Positions 51,640 to 60,332 of a DNA stretch of 64,000 nucleotides are shown one piece after another. Position numbers and translations under genes: made by a program. Position 1 is the stretch's first letter, and every line of letters starts with the position of its first letter. The notes beneath the pieces were generated by a model. That model searched no databases. It was not told where the DNA came from and was given only the letters and a program-made list of their open reading frames with translations. Source of the stretch: UBA3263 sp964528425 (lineage in GTDB: Bacteria; Bacteroidota; Bacteroidia; Bacteroidales; Muribaculaceae); assembly GCA_964528425.1 (NCBI GenBank), contig CAZGTD010000004.1, forward strand, positions 45,613 through 109,612, read 5' to 3'.

Positions 51640-52510
51640 TATCCAAGAGCTTTAGCAAATATTGTCCATACTGATTACCGGCCATAGGCTCAGCTACGGC
51701 GCGCAGACGGTCGGCCGAAATCCATCCTCTGGAATAGGCAATGCCTTCAAGACACGCTATTTTCAGTCCCTGGCGTTTTTCAAGTACCTCAACATAGATA
51801 GAGGCCTCGGCCAGAGAGTCGTGAGTACCGGTGTCGAGCCATGCAAAACCGCGGGGCAACGTCAGAACGCGCAGCTTGCCCTCCTCCAGAAAACTTTGGT
51901 TCACAGAAGTGATTTCGAGTTCTCCGCGTGCCGATGGACGAATCGCGGAAGCAATATCAACAACGCTGTTGGGATAGAAATAGAGCCCAACTACCGCATA
52001 GTTGCTCTTCGGACGGGCCGGCTTTTCTTCAATCGACAGGCAACGTCCCTCGGCATCGAATTCGGCAACGCCATAGCGCTCGGGATCCTTGACCCAATAG
52101 CCGAAAACAGTTGCAAGCCCTTTATTCTCTGCCGACTCAACCGCCTGGTTGAGCAAGGTGTTGAGACCCGCGCCGTGAAAAATATTATCGCCGAGGACCA
52201 GACATACGGAATCATCGCCAATGAAATCACGTCCGATAATAAAGGCCTGAGCCAAACCTTCGGGGCGAGGCTGCTCCGCATACTGCAGATTTATGCCGAA
52301 GTCTGACCCATCGCCCAGCAAGCGACGAAATCCGGGAAGGTCTTCGGGGGTGGAAATCAACAATATATCGCGGATGCCCGCAAGCATCAGAACCGATATC
52401 GGATAATACACCATCGGCTTATCGTAAATGGGCAGCAACTGCTTGCTGACCCCCTTCGTAATCGGAAAAAGGCGCGAGCCCGTTCCGCCCGCAAGAACTA
52501 TACCTTTCAT
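51620..52510 (-). CDS. rfbA: Glucose-1-phosphate thymidylyltransferase
   Basis: 296 residues. Nucleotidyl-transfer signature LAGGTGSRLFPITKGVSK at residues 6-23 and the conserved LVLGDNIFHG and YGVAEFD segments. Makes dTDP-glucose. The start is fixed by the conserved MKGIVLAGG, which begins only 5 bases after the promoter box. Confidence 0.96.
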   Translation of the reverse strand: MKGIVLAGGTGSRLFPITKGVSKQLLPIYDKPMVYYPISVLMLAGIRDILLISTPEDLPGFRRLLGDGSDFGINLQYAEQPRPEGLAQAFIIGRDFIGDDSVCLVLGDNIFHGAGLNTLLNQAVESAENKGLATVFGYWVKDPERYGVAEFDAEGRCLSIEEKPARPKSNYAVVGLYFYPNSVVDIASAIRPSARGELEITSVNQSFLEEGKLRVLTLPRGFAWLDTGTHDSLAEASIYVEVLEKRQGLKIACLEGIAYSRGWISADRLRAVAEPMAGNQYGQYLLKLLDNGGYKD

Positions 52511-52515
52511 AACCG

Positions 52516-52523
52516 CAAAGTTA
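52516..52523 (-). promoter_or_regulatory. -7 box next to the rfbA start
   Basis: Minus-strand TAACTTTG ends 5 bases before the ATG, predicting a leaderless or nearly leaderless mRNA. No -33 match at 19-20 bases. Confidence 0.55.
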
Positions 52524-52592
52524 CAATAAAATTCCGAAAATCTATGTAAGGAACTTAAAAATACAAAAAATCACACCGTTTAAGCCTAAATA

Positions 52593-52624
52593 TTTGCTAT
52601 TTAGCAAAATTATCACTAACTTTG
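52593..52624 (+). promoter_or_regulatory. Promoter of the fimbrillin-like locus
   Basis: TTTG at 52593-52596, 20-base spacer, TAACTTTG at 52617-52624: full consensus. Leader of about 70 bases. Confidence 0.75.
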
Positions 52625-52700
52625 CAGGTTAGAAAGCCGCTTTACAATTGTCTAAACCCGTACACTTTATCATAATTATTCGGCTGTTAAGCCATTTTTA

Positions 52701-54731
52701 ATGTTACAATATTTAAGAAATATAATAGTTATCCCGGCCCTTTTTACGCTTGCCTGCGTTCTGCCAGCATGCTCAAGCGACACCTATTTTGACATCCCCG
52801 ACACGGAAACGGATCAGAGTGCGCGTCCGCTGATGAGCATAACGGTTGCGTTGAACGCGACATCGGCCGCCGGATATTCCATCCCCGGATTTGAGGCCGG
52901 GGAAGGGCTTGAAAACTACCTTGATATTGCCAATAATAACTTCAGGATCTATTTTTTCGACACCGACAATAAGTTCATTGACGTTTTCAGGCCCTACATA
53001 TTTAGCTTCGACAACGACGACAACCTGGTGTCGGACCGCCTCCACACCGTTTCTTATGTGCAGTTTCGCAACGATATGCCCGACAATCTGCCCCGTAGGT
53101 TTAAGATTGTTGCGCTATTCAACTGGCCCTCGTATCCCGTCGGGCCCGACGAGGCAAGCGGAAACCCCGACGAACTCGTTTTAAGACCCGGCGAAACAAC
53201 AATCGAAGATTTGTGTACCCACACTTCGGCCCAGTTCCGAGCACTCACGCTCAACGGCGACACCGACAGCTGGCTCAGCACCGACGGGAAGCTGATTCCC
53301 TTCTACGGAGTTCGGCAGTACGACCTCAACGACTACATTGACGAAGGCAACAAGATTCCCGGCGGAACCATTATAGACCTTGGCAACAACGGCGGCCTTG
53401 ACACCTCAATTCCGCTGCTTCGCGCAATGGCTAAGGTTGAGGTTATTCTCGACAACCCGCTCGCATCGTTTGCTGAAGTTGTTATGACCAGAGTAAACCG
53501 CAAAGGCTTTTGCGCACCCTACCGTCGGCCTACGGCCAACAATCCGTGGAATTATGACCACAACGACTATTTCCCCGCCGGAACGCTAAACTGGGATAAG
53601 AATTTTGTGCGCGGCGTACACCTGACCCACGGGGCCGATGGCGCCAATAAAGGAAACGGCACCAACGATGTTGTGCCCGAGCCCATGTCGCTTCCCTTCA
53701 AGAAGGTTAACGACAGAATGGAAGTTACGGACCCAACCGGCAAGACCTCTGTGATACCGGAAAAATGGGTGGCCTACATTCCCGAATATAAGAACATTGG
53801 CGTCGACGACATTACATCGGTCCGCGTTAGGCTGAAAAAGCCGGCTACCGCCAATGGCGCCGAATCCACCCAACCGGGCAACGAACAGGGCTATTATAAA
53901 GATATTTATTTCGCCACTAACGGCAAAGCCGACGGCGAACATTTCGATATTGAGCGCAATAACCTGTATCGCTTCAATATTACGGGCATGTCGGGCAACC
54001 TGAACGTCAGCGTTGATATTCAGCCCTTTGCCGAAAGCGCGCTCACTTTTGAGTTTGGCCTGATGCGCGACCAGCGCGGCGACCTGATGGTAATTCCGGT
54101 TCCCAAAGTCGACGAAACCGGCAATCCGGTTCTCGATGCTGACGGCAAACCGATTATGACCTATCCCGACTATTTTCTGAACTTTATCAACGATTCGAAT
54201 CCCAATCACAAGTACCCCCAGGAGGAAGATGAATTTGGAAATCCCACTACCGGCCTTAACATCAAGCTTGAAGAGGGCGACTATTACGCTATTGTGGTTG
54301 GCGAATACGAAGATATGTCTGAAGCCGTAGTTTGGGTGAAAGACAAGGACGGATGCCATGTGCTGTCGAATCTTGAGTCGAATTCCGACGATCAGGAATG
54401 CAACGCCCGTCTGGTGGAAGCATTTTTCGGCAACAATCAGTCCGAACGCTTTTTTAAAGATGCATTCGGCTATCGGCGCGTGTATCACTTCGAAAACCAT
54501 AACTCGATAGTGCGCCATCCGCAATTAGACAATCTGCTCTTCCGCCATATCGAAAACTTCAAACAGGACAACCAAACATATAAATACTATGAAGTAGAGT
54601 CATGGGACGATTCTACTTTGACCGGATGGATAATTATCAGAGATGCCGACGGCAATGAAACCGGGTTCCGCGAAATCACCTCCGACGGAGAACTCGGCGC
54701 CACGGTATCCTTGTCCGACTCCGGAAATTAG
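52701..54731 (+). CDS. Large fimbrillin-like lipoprotein
   Basis: 676 residues. Lipoprotein signal with Cys24 (CVLPAC). The N-terminal half follows the Mfa/FimB-like pattern: a RIYFFDTDNKFIDVF strand series, a mid-chain RAMAKVEVILDN segment (typical of fimbrillin-fold donors and Mfa2-type anchors), and Asp/Asn-rich loops. It ends hydrophilic. Probably a surface fimbrial subunit or anchor. 22 bases separate it from the next, related gene. Confidence 0.7.
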   Translation: MLQYLRNIIVIPALFTLACVLPACSSDTYFDIPDTETDQSARPLMSITVALNATSAAGYSIPGFEAGEGLENYLDIANNNFRIYFFDTDNKFIDVFRPYIFSFDNDDNLVSDRLHTVSYVQFRNDMPDNLPRRFKIVALFNWPSYPVGPDEASGNPDELVLRPGETTIEDLCTHTSAQFRALTLNGDTDSWLSTDGKLIPFYGVRQYDLNDYIDEGNKIPGGTIIDLGNNGGLDTSIPLLRAMAKVEVILDNPLASFAEVVMTRVNRKGFCAPYRRPTANNPWNYDHNDYFPAGTLNWDKNFVRGVHLTHGADGANKGNGTNDVVPEPMSLPFKKVNDRMEVTDPTGKTSVIPEKWVAYIPEYKNIGVDDITSVRVRLKKPATANGAESTQPGNEQGYYKDIYFATNGKADGEHFDIERNNLYRFNITGMSGNLNVSVDIQPFAESALTFEFGLMRDQRGDLMVIPVPKVDETGNPVLDADGKPIMTYPDYFLNFINDSNPNHKYPQEEDEFGNPTTGLNIKLEEGDYYAIVVGEYEDMSEAVVWVKDKDGCHVLSNLESNSDDQECNARLVEAFFGNNQSERFFKDAFGYRRVYHFENHNSIVRHPQLDNLLFRHIENFKQDNQTYKYYEVESWDDSTLTGWIIIRDADGNETGFREITSDGELGATVSLSDSGN

Positions 54732-54753
54732 CAGAACAACACACACTTGACAC

Positions 54754-57700
54754 ATGAAACGACTTACGAACCTATTCACCATACTCCTTGTAGGCTTGAC
54801 AACGGCTGCCCTGACGGGCTGCTACGACGAGCGCCTTGGACCGGCAGCCGACGCCGACAATGCCGGCGAGGCCACCGTGAAGCTCGAGGCCGCATTTTCG
54901 CCCTTTGCGGGCGGAGATCTTTCGCGCGCGTCTAATGTGGCTCCCTCAAGAGGCTTCAATTCTATATCCGATGTGGTAATTCTGACATTTTCGGCAGCTG
55001 ACGGAAAACTGGTCAACATCTACGAGCCGGAAAACTATCAGGTTAAAGATGCCGACCGCGTAGGCGCCAATGCCAGCAACGGCATAACGGCTGAAACCTC
55101 AACCAAATCGATAACCGGAGTTACGCTGAAAATTCCGTTCGGCACATACTTTATCGTTGCCGTTGCCAATTGCGGAGAATATCAGAGCAACAATAACGGC
55201 ACTATCACCATAAAGAAATCTTCGCTCGCAAAGTTAAGTGAAAACTCCGGTTTTGAAATCGGCACCTTTTCACTCGACGACCTGCGCTCGATGAAAGTAA
55301 GCTGGGATGACAACGAATATGCCAATAACCGGGCAATGCTCGGATATTTTGCTCCGGCCGACGCAGGAGCCCCTCATTCGGCCAGTAAATTCGAGGCCGT
55401 TACCGTTGATCGCCCTAACCTTGAGCTTAAAGCGTGGATGCGCCGCTGCGTGTCGAAAATCACCGTTGACTTCGACGGCTCTTCACTTTCCGACAACATC
55501 CGCATCTACATCAAGGACGTGAAGATATGCGATTTGGCCGCCGATTGCACGCTTGGCTTCGGCAATCCGGCCTCCGACAATGAAAACCTTGTTGACTTCA
55601 ACAACCACCCCGCAAGCGCCGGCGAACTGATCCACTCCGGAAGCTCATATATTGAAATAGGCTCCGGCGCCGATTATAACAATTGGCCATGCATAACAAA
55701 GCAGTCACCATTCATTACTGAAAGTGATGGCAGCGGGAAAAAGAAAGACATGCATACCCAAGACTCCGAGTGCCTATACTTCTACGAAAACATGCAGGGA
55801 GTAAAAACCGGCTATAACAGGGCGCCGGTTCCCGACCTTAACCAGGGCGGCGTTGCCGAGGGCTATAATGAAAAGGATGGTGTGCCATACGGCACATATG
55901 TTGAAGTGACAACCCACCATATTTATGAAGACAACAATCAAAGCATTGAGCAGGAGATAAAGTATCGTTTCATGCTCGGCAAAAACGTTACCGACAATTT
56001 CGACGCTGAAAGAAACTACCACTATAAACTCACCCTCAGATTTCTTGGGAATGCCAATGAGTATCACTGGCATATCGACTACAACCGCGAAGAAGGCTTC
56101 AAGGTTCCCAACCCCTGGTATGTTTCCTACGTTTATAACCACGACGCATATCTACCCTTCGATTTTACTCTCGACAACGATTGGGAAGTAGTTGACATGA
56201 AGGCCAAAATCGTTACTAATCCATGGTACCCAACAACCAGCAGCAGCAACTATGGCGAAGGTAATGATTTCGACCTCACCGACCCCTCCTATGAAATTAC
56301 TCCGGAAACCCCCTATGGCGACGCTGATTATCCCTACCAGACCGGCGACAACAAATATACCGGCAACGGCTTCCTGTCGCTGCGCGCTCCCAGCGAAGAA
56401 AGTGTGCTGACCGACACCCGCGTCGGCACCCCGTGGCCCGGCTACGGCGCGGCTGACGCCAATAAGATTAACCAGAAATATTTCGACGGGGTGGAGGCCG
56501 GGGTTGACGAAGACGGCAATGCCGTTGCTCCCGTTAACCATGGTGAAAGAGTGATTATAGCCAACACTTTCCCTTCCACCGAGGGAACGGAAAGGGAAAA
56601 GATTTCAATAAAACGGAATCTGGGCACATACTCAATAAATATTCCGCTGTTTACCCGCGAAAAGGCTTTGATTAAACAGACCGGCTATTCGGGCAACAAT
56701 CCGTTTGTGGGCTATCAGCGTGTTGCAAGAATTGAGCTTAGCGCAACCGCCCGCAAAAAGACAGACCACAGTCAGACGCGTGATTTCACCGCAAGCGTCA
56801 ACGTAGTGCAGGTTCGCCGCGTTGTGAACCCCAAAGGCGTTTACCGCAGCAGCGGAAATTACGAACCCTTCCACGTTAACCTGAAATTCTTGACTTCCGA
56901 GCGCGAAGACGGAGAATTCCAGTCAATTGTTTCGCGCGGCCCCTGGATGGCCGAAGTTCTTGGCGACAGCAACTTCATTACTCTCGACGGCAAGCAACGG
57001 GTTTCCGGCTCATCGCGCAGCGAAATTGACTTCACCATACGCTTCAACCGCATGGGCGGTAAAGGTAATAAAAATGCCATTATCCGCATAAAATATCATA
57101 ATTACACTTGTACACACCTGATTTTCGTGCGGCAAGGCTATGACGCTCAGGCAATCTGCCCCGGAGGTCCGGTATATAATAACTCCAATGCTCCGGCAAC
57201 CATGTGGAACACCTGCAATATGATTGCCGGCAACGTAATGGCCGACGACCCGCGCGACGAAGGCTCCATGTTTAAGTTCGGAGATCCCGATTATTCGATT
57301 GCGTCGGTCAACAACATCTATACCGATGATTCCGGTCAACCGATATATCACGAGCAATCCCGTTCAAACTTCCGGCCCCAGCAAAACTTTACGATTCTTA
57401 ACTACGATGGCACCGTGAACCCCGACCGTAAAACATGGGATCGCGTTGGCATAAACCTTGCGGGCTTTTCCGGAGCCAAAACGCCCGACGGCACTCCGAT
57501 GGAAATTTCACGCACGGCGACGGTGCGCGACTTCGAGCAGCTTTATCTTACTAAACATATTGAGTTCGGCTATGGTGTGCTCTACGCCGATGGTGCAACT
57601 ACAACCCAGACATCGCTCGAAATGGTTAACGGATGGTATAATTCCGATCCCTCGCCCGATAAAAACAAAAAGGGTATGCGAGGTGTGTTTGCATATTATT

Positions 57701-58137
57701 GGAACGGCAACGACCCCGCCAATCATTTCAATGCGAAGAATATTTTCTTTCCAATAGGCCGCTCAGGCTACGGCCACAGAAAGAATTCGAAAGAAGAACT
57801 CAACGACAATAATAACGGAAAAGGCATTCTGCGCTATTCGAGCAACCGCGCCGCACCTGCCAATGACTACGGAGGCGTCTACACTAAGTTTCAAGACGTT
57901 TCACCCCTGTTTGAGTTCCTCTACCGCCGAATGGGTGCCATTTACTGGGCCAGAACCATCACTGACCCCAACGCTTATCTGGTTTGGAACGGTAAAACCG
58001 AAAATGCGGGAACTCAAGCCTATGGAGTGGACTTGAACTACTTCACATTCGACGTCGACGTTATATGCGGTGGTGCCTTGAGCTACGGGAATGATGCCTG
58101 TTTCGTGCGCACCGTTAAATCCTCGGCCGCCGATTGA
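54754..58137 (+). CDS. Very large fimbrillin-related lipoprotein (DUF4906-like)
   Basis: 1127 residues. Lipoprotein signal with Cys23 (AALTGC). Residues 30-300 are fimbrillin-like (SISDVVILTFSAADGKLV, WMRRCVSKITVDF, IRIYIKDVKI). The remaining 800 residues are beta-rich with a DUF4906-like character, many aromatic/Asn segments, and a C-terminal block (FEFLYRRMGAIYWARTI, FDVDVICGGAL). Together with the preceding gene it may form a fimbria tip or an adhesin. The usual FimC/D/E accessory set is not present. Confidence 0.65.
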   Translation: MKRLTNLFTILLVGLTTAALTGCYDERLGPAADADNAGEATVKLEAAFSPFAGGDLSRASNVAPSRGFNSISDVVILTFSAADGKLVNIYEPENYQVKDADRVGANASNGITAETSTKSITGVTLKIPFGTYFIVAVANCGEYQSNNNGTITIKKSSLAKLSENSGFEIGTFSLDDLRSMKVSWDDNEYANNRAMLGYFAPADAGAPHSASKFEAVTVDRPNLELKAWMRRCVSKITVDFDGSSLSDNIRIYIKDVKICDLAADCTLGFGNPASDNENLVDFNNHPASAGELIHSGSSYIEIGSGADYNNWPCITKQSPFITESDGSGKKKDMHTQDSECLYFYENMQGVKTGYNRAPVPDLNQGGVAEGYNEKDGVPYGTYVEVTTHHIYEDNNQSIEQEIKYRFMLGKNVTDNFDAERNYHYKLTLRFLGNANEYHWHIDYNREEGFKVPNPWYVSYVYNHDAYLPFDFTLDNDWEVVDMKAKIVTNPWYPTTSSSNYGEGNDFDLTDPSYEITPETPYGDADYPYQTGDNKYTGNGFLSLRAPSEESVLTDTRVGTPWPGYGAADANKINQKYFDGVEAGVDEDGNAVAPVNHGERVIIANTFPSTEGTEREKISIKRNLGTYSINIPLFTREKALIKQTGYSGNNPFVGYQRVARIELSATARKKTDHSQTRDFTASVNVVQVRRVVNPKGVYRSSGNYEPFHVNLKFLTSEREDGEFQSIVSRGPWMAEVLGDSNFITLDGKQRVSGSSRSEIDFTIRFNRMGGKGNKNAIIRIKYHNYTCTHLIFVRQGYDAQAICPGGPVYNNSNAPATMWNTCNMIAGNVMADDPRDEGSMFKFGDPDYSIASVNNIYTDDSGQPIYHEQSRSNFRPQQNFTILNYDGTVNPDRKTWDRVGINLAGFSGAKTPDGTPMEISRTATVRDFEQLYLTKHIEFGYGVLYADGATTTQTSLEMVNGWYNSDPSPDKNKKGMRGVFAYYWNGNDPANHFNAKNIFFPIGRSGYGHRKNSKEELNDNNNGKGILRYSSNRAAPANDYGGVYTKFQDVSPLFEFLYRRMGAIYWARTITDPNAYLVWNGKTENAGTQAYGVDLNYFTFDVDVICGGALSYGNDACFVRTVKSSAAD

Positions 58138-58140
58138 CCG

Positions 58141-59376
58141 TTAATCCTTGCGCTCCATATCGGCCAGTACCGGCAAACGGTAGGCCTGCCATGCAAACAC
58201 CAGCGCTACAATGGTAATAGTTACATAGGCGATTGCCGCCGAATGTGAAATATTGCCAATACCTACCAGCGGCGACACTGCTGCGGCAAACACATATTTA
58301 ACTACGCTGAGTATGGCTGAGGCCGTGCCGGCCTCGGTGCGGCCTACCTCCATCGAAAGGGTGTTGGAACTCGAAAATATCATGCCGGCACACGTCAGCA
58401 TCGGCACGGCAAAGATTTCATAGAGCAGAAAAGATGTTCCGCTCCACATTGAAATGGCATCAGCCACAGCAAACACAAACATGCCAACGCACCCCACTAC
58501 CATTGCCTGCTTTATCGACTTAAACTTCAAAGCCAGCGAAGAACCCAAGCCCATGGCCAGGGCATTGCCGCCAAATATCAGGCCGAATTGCATGGCGCTG
58601 AATCCATAGTGAGTCTGAATAATAAACGGGGCCGAGGCTATATAGGCATACAACAGGCCAATGGCCACGGCCTTGATTGTTACATAAATCATAAAGCGGC
58701 GGTTAACCAGCAGCGACCGGTATGCCTTGACGTAATCGCTGAAACCGTTCACCTTAAGGTGGCGTTGCGGCGGTAGCGTTTCCCTATATCGTGTAGTCCA
58801 GAAAGTCATCACTATGCCAATCGCAAGCAACACGATAAATATCCCACGCCAGCCAACGCTGTCAGCCATAAAACCGCCTACAACCGGTCCCAGCGCCGGA
58901 GCAACACCGTTGATCATACCCACGATAGCCATAATCTTAGCGAGTTGGCGCCCCATATAAACGTCGGCAGGAATCGAGGTTGACAGCACCATTGCGCCGC
59001 CGGCGCCCAGCCCCTGAAACAGTCGGCATATTATAAAGAAGGTAATGGTTCGCGACAGGAGCGAAACCGCCGTTGCCAACACAAAAATCACCAGCGACAC
59101 TATCAACACCGGCTTTCTGCCGAAGCGGTCGCTGGCCGAACCCCACACCACAGAGCCCAAGCCCATGCCGATCATAGCCATCGAAATGCCCATCTGGGTC
59201 ATCGACGGAGTAGTATGAAACTCTTTCATCATTGCCGGAATAGTCGGCAGATACATATCGTTGACAAACGACGAGAAAGCTCCGATAATAGCAATGAAAG
59301 TTACGAAAAGAGCATAGTTTTTCGGAGCGGGCGAAAGTGCGGTTGAAGCGGTTGAGGGTGTTGTTGGCGTTGACAT
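58141..59376 (-). CDS. Bcr/CflA-type MFS drug efflux pump
   Basis: 411 residues with about twelve hydrophobic helices. The loop after helix 2 has the MFS motif GSASDRFGRKPVL (about 79-91), and the fifth helix region GMINGVAPALGPVVGG is the antiporter motif C of the DHA1 family. It exports drugs or metabolites by H+ antiport; substrate unknown. Convergent with the fimbrillin-like gene, only 3 bases apart. Confidence 0.9.
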   Translation of the reverse strand: MSTPTTPSTASTALSPAPKNYALFVTFIAIIGAFSSFVNDMYLPTIPAMMKEFHTTPSMTQMGISMAMIGMGLGSVVWGSASDRFGRKPVLIVSLVIFVLATAVSLLSRTITFFIICRLFQGLGAGGAMVLSTSIPADVYMGRQLAKIMAIVGMINGVAPALGPVVGGFMADSVGWRGIFIVLLAIGIVMTFWTTRYRETLPPQRHLKVNGFSDYVKAYRSLLVNRRFMIYVTIKAVAIGLLYAYIASAPFIIQTHYGFSAMQFGLIFGGNALAMGLGSSLALKFKSIKQAMVVGCVGMFVFAVADAISMWSGTSFLLYEIFAVPMLTCAGMIFSSSNTLSMEVGRTEAGTASAILSVVKYVFAAAVSPLVGIGNISHSAAIAYVTITIVALVFAWQAYRLPVLADMERKD

Positions 59377-59471
59377 TATATTTATTTTTATTTCTTTGAA
59401 CTAACAATTCGGCGTCACTTTCTGTTCAAGACGCTATATTTTGACTTTTTTCAATAAAAATTCCAAAAAAA

Positions 59472-59503
59472 TTTGCACATATCAAATTTTATTCCGAACT
59501 TTG
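59472..59503 (+). promoter_or_regulatory. Promoter of tRNA-Ala
   Basis: TTTG at 59472-59475, 20-base spacer, GAACTTTG at 59496-59503 (one mismatch). Transcription would start about 10 bases before the tRNA. Confidence 0.5.
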
Positions 59504-59519
59504 CACCCGAAAACATCAC

Positions 59520-59593
59520 GGGGTATTAGCTCATCTGGCTAGAGCGCGACACTGGCAGTGTCGAGGTGAGCGGTTCGAGTCCGCTATACTCCA
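59520..59593 (+). tRNA. tRNA-Ala (anticodon GGC)
   Basis: Full cloverleaf of 74 bases: acceptor GGGGTAT/ATACTCC with the G3-U70 pair that identifies alanine tRNAs, D-stem GCTC/GAGC, anticodon stem CGACA/TGTCG around loop CTGGCAG (anticodon GGC), T-stem AGCGG/CCGCT around TTCGAGT, discriminator A. The 3' CCA is not encoded. Confidence 0.97.
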
Positions 59594-59603
59594 CTCCATT
59601 TTA

Positions 59604-59637
59604 GAGCGAATTCAGTATTTTTTCACTGAATTCGCTT
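59604..59637 (+). terminator. Terminator of tRNA-Ala
   Basis: Twelve-pair stem AGCGAATTCAGT (59605-59616) with ACTGAATTCGCT (59625-59636), plus a closing G-T pair, loop of 8 bases, then tgtttttttatt. Strong. Confidence 0.9.
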
Positions 59638-59665
59638 GTTTTTTTATTGAAATTCACTAAATTTG
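59635..59665 (+). promoter_or_regulatory. Promoter of the MNT-HEPN pair
   Basis: CTTG at 59635-59638 (overlapping the tRNA terminator), 19-base spacer, TAAATTTG at 59658-59665. The ATG follows after 4 bases, implying a leaderless mRNA. Confidence 0.65.
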
Positions 59666-59669
59666 CGCT

Positions 59670-59975
59670 ATGAAGCTAATTGAAATGAATCTTGACCGAA
59701 TTGCTACCTTGTGTCGTAAATACAAGGTCAAAAAACTTTGGGTATTCGGTTCAATCCTCACAGACCGTTTCAATGATAGCAGCGATATCGATTTTTCTGT
59801 TTCTTTCGATAAAAAGAATATTCAGCTTCTCGATTATGCTGATAATTACCTCGATTTTCTCGACGAACTGAAGGGGTTATTCTCGAGAGACGTTGATTTA
59901 ATCACCGAAGAATCTGTAAGCAATCCGTATTTTCAAAATGAATTAAACTCCACTAAACAACTAATCTATGGATAA
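59670..59975 (+). CDS. MNT-type nucleotidyltransferase antitoxin (MntA-like)
   Basis: 101 residues, minimal nucleotidyltransferase. The catalytic pattern is intact: Gly27-Ser28 (VFGS), then Asp39 and Asp41 (SSDIDFSV). In type VII systems MntA AMPylates a Tyr of the HEPN toxin. An ATG at 59685 is an alternative start. It overlaps the HEPN gene by 8 bases and is much more AT-rich than surrounding genes. Confidence 0.88.
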   Translation: MKLIEMNLDRIATLCRKYKVKKLWVFGSILTDRFNDSSDIDFSVSFDKKNIQLLDYADNYLDFLDELKGLFSRDVDLITEESVSNPYFQNELNSTKQLIYG

Positions 59976-60306
59976 ACTTACAAAATATCTATACGACGTG
60001 GTGACTTCATGCCAAGAAATCGAAGAAGAGACTGATATTCGAGGCAAAAGTTTTGAAATATTCTGTTCAGACAGAGTATATCGAAGATTTATTGAACGTA
60101 ATTTTGAGATTATCGGAGAGGCAATGAATCAGATTCTTAAAATTAACCCCGAAATTCATATAACGTCTGCTCGTAAAATTGTTAACACCCGAAATCTGGT
60201 TATCCATAGCTATGACAGTTTAGACAAAGAAATATTATGGGGTATTGTAATAAAACATCTTCCAATTTTGAAACAAGAAGTTGAATTGATGCTTCAGAAT
60301 AGATAA
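59968..60306 (+). CDS. HEPN-domain toxin (HepT-like, DUF86)
   Basis: 112 residues, all-helical. The motif Arg75-X4-His80-X-Tyr82 (RNLVIHSY) is the HepT RX4HXY signature: Arg and His form the RNase site and the Tyr is the AMPylation target in the known type VII system. Together with the upstream MNT gene it is a compact toxin-antitoxin pair placed directly after a tRNA, a usual landing place for mobile genes. No integrase is present. Confidence 0.88.
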   Translation: MDKLTKYLYDVVTSCQEIEEETDIRGKSFEIFCSDRVYRRFIERNFEIIGEAMNQILKINPEIHITSARKIVNTRNLVIHSYDSLDKEILWGIVIKHLPILKQEVELMLQNR

Positions 60307-60332
60307 CTTGCGGTTGAAGAAAAGAGTGCGAT

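Noticed and set aside
59581..60310. Integration repeat of the tRNA-Ala 3' end after the HEPN gene
   Set aside because: Only a partial match (GCGGTTGAAG to GCGGTTCGAG) near 60310; too short to call an attachment site.
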